Positions 8,761 through 17,284 of a stretch of DNA of 46,929 nt are shown here, piece after piece. The stretch spans positions 32,183 through 79,111 of the forward strand of contig JAPPFK010000177.1 in NCBI GenBank assembly GCA_028823885.1, written 5' to 3'. Positions within the stretch are counted from its first letter, which is position 1; each line of letters starts with the position of its first letter. The notes under the pieces were generated by a model. That model was not told the origin of the DNA. It was given only the letters and a program-made list of their open reading frames with translations, and did no database searches. This DNA comes from Rhodospirillales bacterium. Lineage in GTDB: Bacteria; Pseudomonadota; Alphaproteobacteria; Rhodospirillales; UBA2165. A program made the position numbers and the translations under genes.

Positions 8761-10546
8761 ATGAACCGGATTTTGCGGAGCCGGGAATGGGGTCCGGAAT
8801 TGACGAAACGGTGCCCGGTCCGCGCGCAAGTTGCCAAAGAGCCTTGGCCCAATGCCATTGCCACAGCATCGCGGTGCGAGCGTACCGATGACACCAGGCC
8901 CGGCGCGCAGACTGAACCGCTTCACTTCGCCACCATCCCTCGATGTCGTCCCAAATCTCATTCACCTTGGCGGCAGCGGACGGGGCATCACGATGGATGA
9001 GGCCGCAATCGGCCAATGCATCAAGGTAGGGGGCGGCCTGACGGCTCATTGGCCAATCGTCCGGGTTCCAGTAGGCAATCGTCGGAACGTTCGCGGCGAG
9101 AGCTTCCAGGAATGAGGTGCCGGGGTAATCGATAACGGCCAGTTTGCAGCGCAGCATTTCCGGAACCAGCGGGCCTTCCAGGACCTTCAGGTCCGGAAAA
9201 GACCGCTGAAGGTAAGGGGCGTCCAACAGCGTTTTGATTTTTTCGTACGGACGATAGGCAAGCTGTTCCCTGATGGCGCCGTTCAGCCCTCCGACAAACT
9301 CTCTCTTCATCCGCCGGTAGACCAGCCACCGGGAGAGGCTTGGATCTGAGTGGAATCGGTGGCCATAAACCTCCATGCACGTGCCGATGAAAATCAGTTT
9401 TTGGTTTTGGCGTCCATGGGCATTTCTGATCCGGCTCAGATGGGGTGACGGAACAGGGACAAACTTCGCCGCCGCGTCCTCTTGTTCCTTCCAGCCCCAG
9501 GTCAGGAACGCATGCCCTGCATATTCGGAATGAGCAGGCACAGGCGTTGCGATGCTCGTGCCGTAGTGTCCCCCATGCTGCGCGCCGACGACCCGCTCTC
9601 CCCGCTCAAGGGCGATTGCCGTGAGGAAGTTGTTTTCCGTGAGTTGGCTGCCCAGATTGTCGACAAATAAGCGACCCGGCGCAAAACGCCGTCGTGATGC
9701 CCATGCATCCCAGCGGGAAAAATCGGCGCCGTAGCAGGCGGGCCGGGTGGCGCTCACCAACCGCCCGTAAAGCCGCAAAAACGCGTCGGGAAACCTGTCC
9801 TCTATATTTCGGTCGATGGTCTCGGTTTCCGTTTGGTCCGAGAGATGGGTGCTTCGCGGCAAGAGGCTCAACATGACGGAAAAGGGCAGTTTCCAAACAC
9901 GCACGCCATGAGCATGATTAAATGGAAGGTGCCCCAATAGTTGCCGTAGACGACTCCTGGTGACCGTCGGGCAGCCTGTTGGCAAGTCCGGCTCGGGCTT
10001 TTCGCGAATTTCGATCAATTGCCACGATGGGGGGCAAAGTTCGCGCACGATAATTGAAGATACCCAATGGTCGAACAGCCGGCTCCGGTTCATCCGTTGA
10101 TAGAATTCCTCGATTTCGAGGCTCGGCCACGCACGCCTGTCCGGGTGTACAAATACGCTGAACGGCTCGTTGCCGTGACGTTCAACCATGGCGGAAACGT
10201 ACAGGTAACGCCGCCATAACAGCTGAGCGCAGGTCATCAGCCAGACATAAAGCAACGATCGCCAGTAGCGGCTGCCATGGCTGCCGCCGGAACCGAGGTC
10301 GATATCCTGGCCAAGCCGCTCCGCGGTCAGCAATGCGAGTTGCTCGGTGTCATCGCACGCCGATTTCAGCTCCGCCGGCGAGCGGATCGGTTCTTCGAAA
10401 GGCAGCCTGTCCCAGCCGGGAAACCGGTCCTCGGCGCCGACGAAGCACCAAGGCCCAACAACCAAATCGCGATCAAAATCGAAATCCGGCGGAGGTTCAG
10501 TCAGAAAAATCCGGCGAGACGTCAATGCGAGGGGGTCGTCCGTCAT
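8759..10546 (-). CDS. LIC12162-family putative transferase (surface glycan cluster)
   Basis: long ORF with RIFLTEPPPDFDFDRDLVVGPWCF, ERVVGAQHGGHYGT, AVIDYPGTSFLEALAANVPTIAYWNPDDWPMS; the listed 10549 start is a TTG, ATG at 10546 preferred. Confidence 0.72.
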   Translation of the reverse strand: MTDDPLALTSRRIFLTEPPPDFDFDRDLVVGPWCFVGAEDRFPGWDRLPFEEPIRSPAELKSACDDTEQLALLTAERLGQDIDLGSGGSHGSRYWRSLLYVWLMTCAQLLWRRYLYVSAMVERHGNEPFSVFVHPDRRAWPSLEIEEFYQRMNRSRLFDHWVSSIIVRELCPPSWQLIEIREKPEPDLPTGCPTVTRSRLRQLLGHLPFNHAHGVRVWKLPFSVMLSLLPRSTHLSDQTETETIDRNIEDRFPDAFLRLYGRLVSATRPACYGADFSRWDAWASRRRFAPGRLFVDNLGSQLTENNFLTAIALERGERVVGAQHGGHYGTSIATPVPAHSEYAGHAFLTWGWKEQEDAAAKFVPVPSPHLSRIRNAHGRQNQKLIFIGTCMEVYGHRFHSDPSLSRWLVYRRMKREFVGGLNGAIREQLAYRPYEKIKTLLDAPYLQRSFPDLKVLEGPLVPEMLRCKLAVIDYPGTSFLEALAANVPTIAYWNPDDWPMSRQAAPYLDALADCGLIHRDAPSAAAKVNEIWDDIEGWWRSEAVQSARRAWCHRYARTAMLWQWHWAKALWQLARGPGTVSSIPDPIPGSAKSGS

Positions 10547-10689
10547 CAAAGCACTTGGCGCCGGGGATCTTCACAGGCCTGATCCATGTCCTCGAATTCT
10601 CCCGCACCGACATGAGGTGCAACAACTCCGCCGCATCCCAATATTTCATCGTCCGGATGCGCGGCGGCCACCGGAACCGAACTCGTCAT
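10546..10689 (-). pseudogene. 47-aa ORF equal to the N-terminal end of a PIG-L deacetylase
   Basis: MTSSVPVAAAHPDDEILGCGGVVAPHVGAGEFEDMDQACEDPRRQVL*; AHPDDEILGCGG is the PIG-L metal motif; ATGA overlap with wbqC stop and TGATG overlap with the next start. Confidence 0.7.
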
Positions 10690-11390
10690 ATGGTGTTCTC
10701 TCCATTGCGAAGAATGTCCAGGCTCTCAGGCCCGTGGTTGAAGAGAAGGTCGATTACCGACATGAACGGTTCAAAACCTGGAAACAACTGCGGGTACGTG
10801 GGATGCCGATAGTCATGAAACGACAGCTCGATATTCGCATTTTCGAACGCTGTTTGATCGAGATAGTCGCGGCCGAATGGCCCGGAGATATAGCGACTCG
10901 CGCCGGCTGCCTTACAGAGGTCGACGACAAGATCAGCCTTGACGCTTTCGACATTCATCTCCGCGCTGGACCGCGTCGGGACCGTAATGCCGAGTTGCTG
11001 AAAAAGTACGCCGTTCACCGCTTCGATTACTTCCAGAAGGTTTGTCCAGGGTCTGTCGTATATGGGCCATAGCGCCGATGCCACTAAATCGAAATATGGC
11101 GCGCGCCGGTAGCAGGCTTCGATAGAACGCCAGTGCTTGACTTGCCAACGCATCGTGTCCGCAACTTCGACTTGGTTGATCGGCTGGCGTATACCCTTCG
11201 AATGTCGAATTGGAACGGTAAGCCAGCACCAGCCTTGGGCCGTTCTTATACGATTGCGATTGACGAACTGGTTTCGATCACCCACGGAAATCGCGACATG
11301 ATCGAGTGTGATCAGCAAGTCACTCCGAAGAACGCGATCGAAATAGCCGAGCCACGGCAAGTAGGCCGGCTGCATGATGGAGACGATCAC
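10686..11390 (-). CDS. WbqC-like family protein
   Basis: MIVSIMQPAYLPWLGYFDRVLRSDLLITLDHVAISVGDRNQFVNRNRIRTAQGWCWLTVPI. Confidence 0.85.
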   Translation of the reverse strand: MIVSIMQPAYLPWLGYFDRVLRSDLLITLDHVAISVGDRNQFVNRNRIRTAQGWCWLTVPIRHSKGIRQPINQVEVADTMRWQVKHWRSIEACYRRAPYFDLVASALWPIYDRPWTNLLEVIEAVNGVLFQQLGITVPTRSSAEMNVESVKADLVVDLCKAAGASRYISGPFGRDYLDQTAFENANIELSFHDYRHPTYPQLFPGFEPFMSVIDLLFNHGPESLDILRNGENTI

Positions 11391-12043
11391 GCTCTCCGCG
11401 CTTCCCGCCGCAAGAACACCGTGAAGTCGCCCCGGTGATAGTCGTGACGCAGAGTCGCGAAAGGCGTTAGCGTGAAGCAGAAGCGCAGAACCGCCGCCGG
11501 GTCCTCCCGGTACTCTCCTTCGTCTTGACGCTCGGCGTGGGTGCTCAGGCAGTTAAAGGCGAGGCTCACCTCGGCGAACCGGTAGAGATGGGTCACGGCT
11601 GCCTGGAGATAGTCGAACGGAGCCGCTTGCCGGGTGGAGAAAATGCCGCTCGCAATTACATGGTGCGCACGGTACGAAGCGTCGAGATCAAACAGGTCTG
11701 CGACCTCGAAGCGCGCTTCCGGGAAACGCGCGCGCGCGATCGAAACCATCTCCGGCGTGAGGTCGACACCGCAATAGTCCACGCAATACCCGTTCTCGAG
11801 CAGCCAGGCGAAGAGGTCGCCCTGGCCGCAACCGATGTCGAGCAGGCTTGCCTCGGGATCGAACCCTCCGGACGCGAGCACTTCGAAGCGCGCGGTCTGG
11901 CTCCTCGAATCACGCCAGCCAAGTGCCTGAATGTCGACACCGAAGCGATCGACCAGATTCCGGAAATGATTGATGGTGTGGTGATCGTCCGCTGTCCAAG
12001 CCGCCTTGTGCGGCGGTGCGGTCGAGCCTTCCTTGTCAGTCAT
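11387..12043 (-). CDS. class I SAM-dependent methyltransferase
   Basis: SLLDIGCGQGDLFAWLLENG, GVDLTPEMVSIARARFP. Confidence 0.85.
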   Translation of the reverse strand: MTDKEGSTAPPHKAAWTADDHHTINHFRNLVDRFGVDIQALGWRDSRSQTARFEVLASGGFDPEASLLDIGCGQGDLFAWLLENGYCVDYCGVDLTPEMVSIARARFPEARFEVADLFDLDASYRAHHVIASGIFSTRQAAPFDYLQAAVTHLYRFAEVSLAFNCLSTHAERQDEGEYREDPAAVLRFCFTLTPFATLRHDYHRGDFTVFLRREARRA

Positions 12044-12088
12044 CGCGGCCGCTGTCCAACGTGTATGCGGTATGGTCGGGACGCAAGG

Positions 12089-12775
12089 TTACGCGCTCGC
12101 CTCCTTCTCCGCGACGATCCGCCACTCCGCATGGACCAGGTTATTCCCGTCGAGCAGGTCCGAACGTTCCATATGTTCGAGAATCCGAATGCGCCATGGC
12201 GCGGGCAATGCGCGTTCCACGTCGTCCCGCCCGTAAAAGGAGATGCCGCCGGCGCCGATCAAACTGCCTCGCGCGATGTTCTCGACAAGACCGTCGGCGC
12301 CGGGCGTGCCGGCGGCGGCGCTGCCGTGTCGTTCGCTGTAGGGATTGAAGAAGAAGAACCCGCCGGAACGGAGCACCCGCGCCACCTCCGCCACGGCTGT
12401 CCTGCCTGCCGCATGGCCGACACACGAGAGCGCGGCGCGATCCAGCGCAAGATCGAAGGAGTCATCATCGAAGGGTAAATCATCGAATGTGGCGACGCGG
12501 AAATCGCCGATGAGTCCGTCTCGGGCAAAACGCTCGCGGGCATACGCTATGGCGGATGGGCTTCCGTCGATACCGCAGACTGCGAAGCCTTCGCGTGCCG
12601 CGAACCAAAGATTGCTCCCTGTTCCGCAGCCCACTTCCAAGATGCGCACATTCTCGCGGGCACGCTCCTTGGGTGCGTAGCGAAACACGAAGGAAACCAC
12701 CGCATCCCACGGATAAAGCTGGCGGTGCCCGGCTGCGTAGCTCGTCTCCCACACCGGATCGACGCGCGCACTCAC
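12089..12775 (-). CDS. class I SAM-dependent methyltransferase
   Basis: VRILEVGCGTGSNLWFAAREGFAVCGIDGSPSAIAYARERF; GTG start at 12775 overlaps NeuB-like TGA (GTGA). Confidence 0.83.
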   Translation of the reverse strand: MSARVDPVWETSYAAGHRQLYPWDAVVSFVFRYAPKERARENVRILEVGCGTGSNLWFAAREGFAVCGIDGSPSAIAYARERFARDGLIGDFRVATFDDLPFDDDSFDLALDRAALSCVGHAAGRTAVAEVARVLRSGGFFFFNPYSERHGSAAAGTPGADGLVENIARGSLIGAGGISFYGRDDVERALPAPWRIRILEHMERSDLLDGNNLVHAEWRIVAEKEASA

Positions 12776-13830
12776 CGGACGAAGTCGCTCTCGTCGAATA
12801 CGTGCCCGCGCTCTACGGCGCATTTCAGCGCACGACCGATCAGGGTTGAGACGAGCGCGGGCCGGTAGCCCGTACCCGGCCGGCGAAAGGCCACATCCGC
12901 GCGCTCCAGCTGGTGGCCCGCGGAAAGCCCGCCGGCGGCGACACACGAGAGCCGATAGCTCATGCGCGCCTCCGCCTCTCCGTCGGCGGGTGCGATCGCG
13001 GCCGAGCCCAATCCTTCTTCCACCGCGCGCACGCCCTTGATCAGCGACTCGAGTTCTCGGGGATCCGCCGAGAAGGCATGGTCGGGCCCGGGAAGGTCGT
13101 GTCTGAGCGTGACATGTTTTTCGACCACGGCGGCACCGAGAGCAACGGCAATCAACGCCGCCATCTCGCCCCGCGAATGGTCGCTGAAGCCAATCACGCA
13201 GTCGAATGCCGCGGCGAGCGATTGCATGCGGCGCAGGTTCAACTGATCGACCGGCGTCGGGTAGGCGGAGACGCAATGAAGCAAGACAAGGTTTCGTCCG
13301 CCCGCGCCGCGATAGGCTCCGACTGCCTCGGCGACTTCTTCCTCCGTGGCCATGCCGGTCGACAGGATGGTGGGGCGGCCGCTGCGCGCCATCGCCACGA
13401 TCAGATCCAGATGCCCCAGATAGTCGGAGCCGTTTTTCAGTGCGGGCACGTCGAGCGCCAACAGCTCAGCGACGCCTTCCTCACTGGTCGGCGTGCTCAG
13501 AAACGATATGCCATGCCGATCGCAGGCATCGCGCAGAAAGACAAGATCGTCGCCGGTGATCTCGCACCGCTTGAACAGGTCGAATTGCGATTCGACCACG
13601 TTCTCGCCTTGAGAGAGATAGCTGTAGGTCATCGACCGGTCCGAGAGGAAATCCTCGGCGCGGTAGTTCTGAAACTTGACGGCGTCGGCGCCGGCGGCGG
13701 CGGCGGCGGCAATGGTTTGCTCGGCCAGCGCCCTCTCGCCATTGTGGTTGATGCCGATCTCCGCGATCACATAGCAGGGATGGCCAGGGCCAACAGCGCG
13801 TCCTCCGATTTCTATCGGGGCGATGCTCAC
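12772..13830 (-). CDS. pseI: NeuB-family nonulosonic acid synthase (pseudaminic/legionaminic synthase type) with C-terminal SAF domain
   Basis: CYVIAEIGINHNGERALAEQTIAAAAAAGADAVKFQNY, GFSDHSRG, VVEKHVTLRHDLPGPDHAFSADP; family certain, exact sugar inferred from neighbours. Confidence 0.85.
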   Translation of the reverse strand: MSIAPIEIGGRAVGPGHPCYVIAEIGINHNGERALAEQTIAAAAAAGADAVKFQNYRAEDFLSDRSMTYSYLSQGENVVESQFDLFKRCEITGDDLVFLRDACDRHGISFLSTPTSEEGVAELLALDVPALKNGSDYLGHLDLIVAMARSGRPTILSTGMATEEEVAEAVGAYRGAGGRNLVLLHCVSAYPTPVDQLNLRRMQSLAAAFDCVIGFSDHSRGEMAALIAVALGAAVVEKHVTLRHDLPGPDHAFSADPRELESLIKGVRAVEEGLGSAAIAPADGEAEARMSYRLSCVAAGGLSAGHQLERADVAFRRPGTGYRPALVSTLIGRALKCAVERGHVFDESDFVR

Positions 13831-14030
13831 GCCACACTCCGTTCGGGCGGCAAGGCACGCATGTGAATCGCCTGCGCTACCCGCATCGTGCCGCGTGACC
13901 GGGCGTACGGAAACCGCCGCATCTCCGCCGCATAAACCTCAAGCGCGCGCCGCACGAATTCTTCGGCGTTCCAACGCCTGACCGTGGCGACGAGGTAGGT
14001 CCCCTTTTCTCCTGCGTTCATCAGGAGCAT
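13827..14030 (-). CDS. 67-aa coupled ORF, apparent chimera of formyltransferase N-terminus and PIG-L C-terminus
   Basis: GTYLVATVRRWNAEEF (formyltransferase-like start) followed by ALEVYAAEMRRFPYARSRGTMR, resembling ALEVYENELGAPPHPRSRESIR of the intact PIG-L at 20564-21244; overlaps both neighbours. Confidence 0.45.
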   Translation of the reverse strand: MLLMNAGEKGTYLVATVRRWNAEEFVRRALEVYAAEMRRFPYARSRGTMRVAQAIHMRALPPERSVA

Positions 14031-14713
14031 TCGTCCTCATCCGAATTGGGGCGATCGTCGGGCCGCAAGACCAGCGTGAACCGTCTTCCCCGGTGATCGA
14101 AATAGGCCGGGTATCTCTCCGGGTCGGCGACGCGAAGGAGATCGAACTGCTCCGCGATGGTCCGATACGGATTCAGCCGACTGTCGCGAGGTGTCCGTCG
14201 CGGATGGAACGTGGGCTGGCCGCGCTGTTCGGTGCCCGCCGGCCGAGACTCTTCGTCGAGAAAGCGCCGGCAAAGCTCAAGCGCCTTCTCGCCCAGGAGG
14301 TGCCGCCACTCGGCGTATGTCTCGTTGCCGACGAGATTGATTGCGTCGCGATAGATGACAGGCCCTGCATCGACTTCGCCGACGGCCTCGAACAGACAGA
14401 ACGGAATCGTCGTTGCCCCCTCGAGAATCTGCCAAGTCACGGGAGAGAAGCCCCGCCCCTTCGGCAGGGCGCTCGCGTGCACCACAAGGTTGGAATGATT
14501 CCTCTCTAATACCTGACCGGGGACAACGCGGACGCATCCGAGCAGGAAGGCAACGTCACCTTCGGGCAAGTCTTCGGCGCGCCGGACCAGCCGGCCCTCG
14601 TCGCCGTCGGCCCCGATCTCGTCGACCAGGCGCTGGGCATACGGCAGTATCCAGCTGTCGTTGTCCACGAGCACCGATACCCGCCGGGGCTTCTTCCAGC
14701 CGCTATCTGTCAC
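14021..14713 (-). CDS. Fmt-like sugar N-formyltransferase
   Basis: NHSNLVVHASALPKGRGFSPVTWQILEG, GEVDAGPVIYRD (N..H..D formyltransferase arrangement); GTG start at 14713. Confidence 0.72.
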   Translation of the reverse strand: MTDSGWKKPRRVSVLVDNDSWILPYAQRLVDEIGADGDEGRLVRRAEDLPEGDVAFLLGCVRVVPGQVLERNHSNLVVHASALPKGRGFSPVTWQILEGATTIPFCLFEAVGEVDAGPVIYRDAINLVGNETYAEWRHLLGEKALELCRRFLDEESRPAGTEQRGQPTFHPRRTPRDSRLNPYRTIAEQFDLLRVADPERYPAYFDHRGRRFTLVLRPDDRPNSDEDECS

Positions 14714-14735
14714 GCGGGATTTCCGCCTGCATTCG

Positions 14736-15788
14736 TCACGCCGGCCTGCCTGACGGCGCGACGCACCGCTCGGGCGAGAGGGCGGGGGCACCGATCGCCT
14801 GCGCCACCCGTCTTGCGCCCAGCCCGTCGACAAGTCGCCGGGCCGCGGAACCGGCAGCCACCAGTGCGTTCCGGTTCGCCACAAATGCGGAAACCGTTTC
14901 ATACAGAATCGGGGAGGATCGAGCATCTTCCAATTCGAGGGGAACAACCGCGCCGGCGCTTGCCGCGATCTCCAGGCCCGGTCTCTGGTTGTCGTTCAGC
15001 GCGATCGTCAAGCTTGGTACGCCCAAGCGGCAGCGTTCCCACATCGAAAGGCCGGCGGCGCCGATCGCCATATCCATGCCGCTCAATAGGGCGGCCATGT
15101 TCGGAACGTTCTCGTGCACGATGACGCCTTCGAGCTGCCGGATTTGCCGACGTCGCGGGTTGGCATCGGTGACGACGACATGGACGTTCAAGGATGCACG
15201 GCAGCCGACTCCGTCAAGCGCCTCCAAAACAGGCATCGTCAGCCCCGAGCCATCCGCCGATCCGAAAAAAACCAGGATGTTTTTCTTCCGTGTTCGAGAC
15301 GCCCTGCGCCGCCTTGTACGGAACTCGCGCCTCAATATCGAATACCTGGGCCCCAAGAGCACGGCGCTTGCCGGCGGCAGGAGGTCTCGATACGCATCGC
15401 TTCCCGGTGCCCGCCCCGCATCGACGAGTATGTCGCAATCGTGACGCCGGTTTGCCAGATCGTCGATCACAAGAATTTTGCTTCCGGATTTCCTGATTTG
15501 CGTCTCCCAGCGGTCATCCAGGCCGTAGTGGTCCACCACCACCCAATCGGATGCTTGCGCCGCCTCACGCGTGGCCTTCGCGTCGCTTCGCCAATCATCG
15601 TTGCAGTCAAGGATGCGAAAAGGAATTTCCGCGCGTGTCAGCATCGAGGTGCCCAACCTGTCGTCTGTCCGGGTTGCGAATTCGACCAGATTGCCCCGAG
15701 CCCCAAGTTCCTGCGCCAGCGCGATGCAGCGTCCCATATGGCCGGCCCCGGTCTTTGCCGAGGCATCGGCCCGAAGCAGAATTTTCAT
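14736..15788 (-). CDS. pseG: PseG-like UDP-sugar hydrolase (nonulosonic acid pathway)
   Basis: MKILLRADASAKTGAGHMGRCIALAQELGARG, VVDHYGLDDRWE, LVIDDLANRRHDCDILVDAG, GLSMWERCRLGVPSLTIALNDNQ. Confidence 0.87.
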   Translation of the reverse strand: MKILLRADASAKTGAGHMGRCIALAQELGARGNLVEFATRTDDRLGTSMLTRAEIPFRILDCNDDWRSDAKATREAAQASDWVVVDHYGLDDRWETQIRKSGSKILVIDDLANRRHDCDILVDAGRAPGSDAYRDLLPPASAVLLGPRYSILRREFRTRRRRASRTRKKNILVFFGSADGSGLTMPVLEALDGVGCRASLNVHVVVTDANPRRRQIRQLEGVIVHENVPNMAALLSGMDMAIGAAGLSMWERCRLGVPSLTIALNDNQRPGLEIAASAGAVVPLELEDARSSPILYETVSAFVANRNALVAAGSAARRLVDGLGARRVAQAIGAPALSPERCVAPSGRPA

Positions 15789-15795
15789 TCCGGAA

Positions 15796-15840
15796 TCAAG
15801 CCGGTTGTCGTGCCTGAAACAACGGTTCCATCGGTGCGCC
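15796..15840 (-). pseudogene. C-terminal scar of a second class III aminotransferase
   Basis: GAPMEPLFQARQPA* versus GAPIEPLFRVR* at the end of the intact aminotransferase. Confidence 0.4.
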
Positions 15841-15924
15841 GGGCGGCGCTGAGTGCCGCCAACTCGGGCCTGGCGCCGGGAAGTTGCATGAGAACACTCG
15901 ACGGTTTGCGCACCCACACGGATT

Positions 15925-17283
15925 TCAGTCCGCGATTTGCCGCTCGACGCCGGTCAGGACCGCCTCGAGTATTTCTGGCTGCGAAAAGGTCGTCCCCGCG
16001 CCGCGGCCCGCCGCCACCAGGTTGGTCAGGCCATCGATCGCGTTCGGGGTTCGCGCCTGCGTCTGCTGGCCGGCAAGTCGCAGGGGGAAGGCATTGGCGA
16101 TCCATTCATGGCCCATGAACTCGCCGCTTCGGACGTCGTCGACGAGCCCCAGGTCGCCGAGTTCGCCCCTGACCCGCTCCGAGATCTCTTCGATGTCTTT
16201 CGGGTGCTCGCTCCAGAGCGTTTCGACCGTCACCCGCGATCCGTCGGAATCGTTGCCGGGGGCGATGTTGTCGTAGAGCGTCACTCGGTAAGAGACCGCG
16301 TCCTCGTCGTATATCGAGACCCAGTGCAGGTTCGGCGTCACGCCCTTGCTCTTGAACAAATAGTGCAGCAGGAGCACGTGACGAAACGCCGGCGCCGTTC
16401 CCGGAACGCCCGTGCCCAATGTGCGCGTCAGCAACGGCAGGGGAATGGTCCAGACCAAAAGGTCGCATGGCAGGCGTTGCCCATCGGAAAGCGTCACGCC
16501 CGTGATCCGCCCGCTGTCGGTATCAACGGCGTCAATGGTCGTTGCGGCGTGCATGCGGGCGCCGGCATCGGCGAGCCGCCCGGCGAGCATTTCCGGCCAC
16601 ACACCAATACCGCCATCGTGCGGATAGAACTTCTGTATGGGCGAAGGGCCTTCGCGCGTTTTTGTATAGGCGATGCGCTTGTCGTACTCGGGAAGCCTCT
16701 TGAGCCGCTTTGCCGCGCGGGAGGGCACGACGATCAATCTGGAAATGCCGAAACTTTCGTGCGCCGCGGGCGCGAGCTGTTCAAGCGCGCGACCGGCAAG
16801 CTTGCGCATGACCGGCCGGAAAATATGCTCGGTATATGTGGAACCGTATTCCGCCTCGAGCGCCTCGGCCAGATGCAATACATCGTCCTCCGCCTCCTGG
16901 CCGTCGAGTATCTCCACCAGGCCGCGGGCGTATAGATGGGGGTCAAGAACTCTCGCGTCGATGCAGTCGCTGCTACTGTTCAACCGGCCGCCGAATACGT
17001 TTCCCTTCGGAAGGCTGGTCTTGAAGACATGCCACTTGTCTTCGTTCATCCCCTGAAAGAGAACCGAGTCTATTTTCGGGTTTCCCGTCTCGACCGCATA
17101 GTGGATGCCGGTGTCATAGCTTAACCGGCTTCGATACCGGGTTGAGCGCAACAATCCCCCCAGCCGGGTATCTCTTTCGACCAGGTGGACAACGTGCCGA
17201 CCGGCTCGGGCGAGCAGGAGCCCGGCGAACAGGCCCGCAATACCCCCACCGACGACGACGGCATTGTTCGATTGATCGATCAT
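15925..17283 (-). CDS. NAD(P)/FAD-dependent oxidoreductase (amine-oxidase/mutase-like)
   Basis: NAVVVGGGIAGLFAGLLLARAGRHVVHLVERDTRLGGLLRS, C-terminal LVAAGRGAGTTFSQPEILEAVLTG. Confidence 0.82.
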   Translation of the reverse strand: MIDQSNNAVVVGGGIAGLFAGLLLARAGRHVVHLVERDTRLGGLLRSTRYRSRLSYDTGIHYAVETGNPKIDSVLFQGMNEDKWHVFKTSLPKGNVFGGRLNSSSDCIDARVLDPHLYARGLVEILDGQEAEDDVLHLAEALEAEYGSTYTEHIFRPVMRKLAGRALEQLAPAAHESFGISRLIVVPSRAAKRLKRLPEYDKRIAYTKTREGPSPIQKFYPHDGGIGVWPEMLAGRLADAGARMHAATTIDAVDTDSGRITGVTLSDGQRLPCDLLVWTIPLPLLTRTLGTGVPGTAPAFRHVLLLHYLFKSKGVTPNLHWVSIYDEDAVSYRVTLYDNIAPGNDSDGSRVTVETLWSEHPKDIEEISERVRGELGDLGLVDDVRSGEFMGHEWIANAFPLRLAGQQTQARTPNAIDGLTNLVAAGRGAGTTFSQPEILEAVLTGVERQIAD

Positions 17284-17284
17284 C

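Noticed and set aside
12776-13276. N-terminal extension of the 12089..13276 ORF
   Set aside because: Overlaps the NeuB-like gene in another frame; the GTG at 12775 coupled to the NeuB-like stop is the plausible start.
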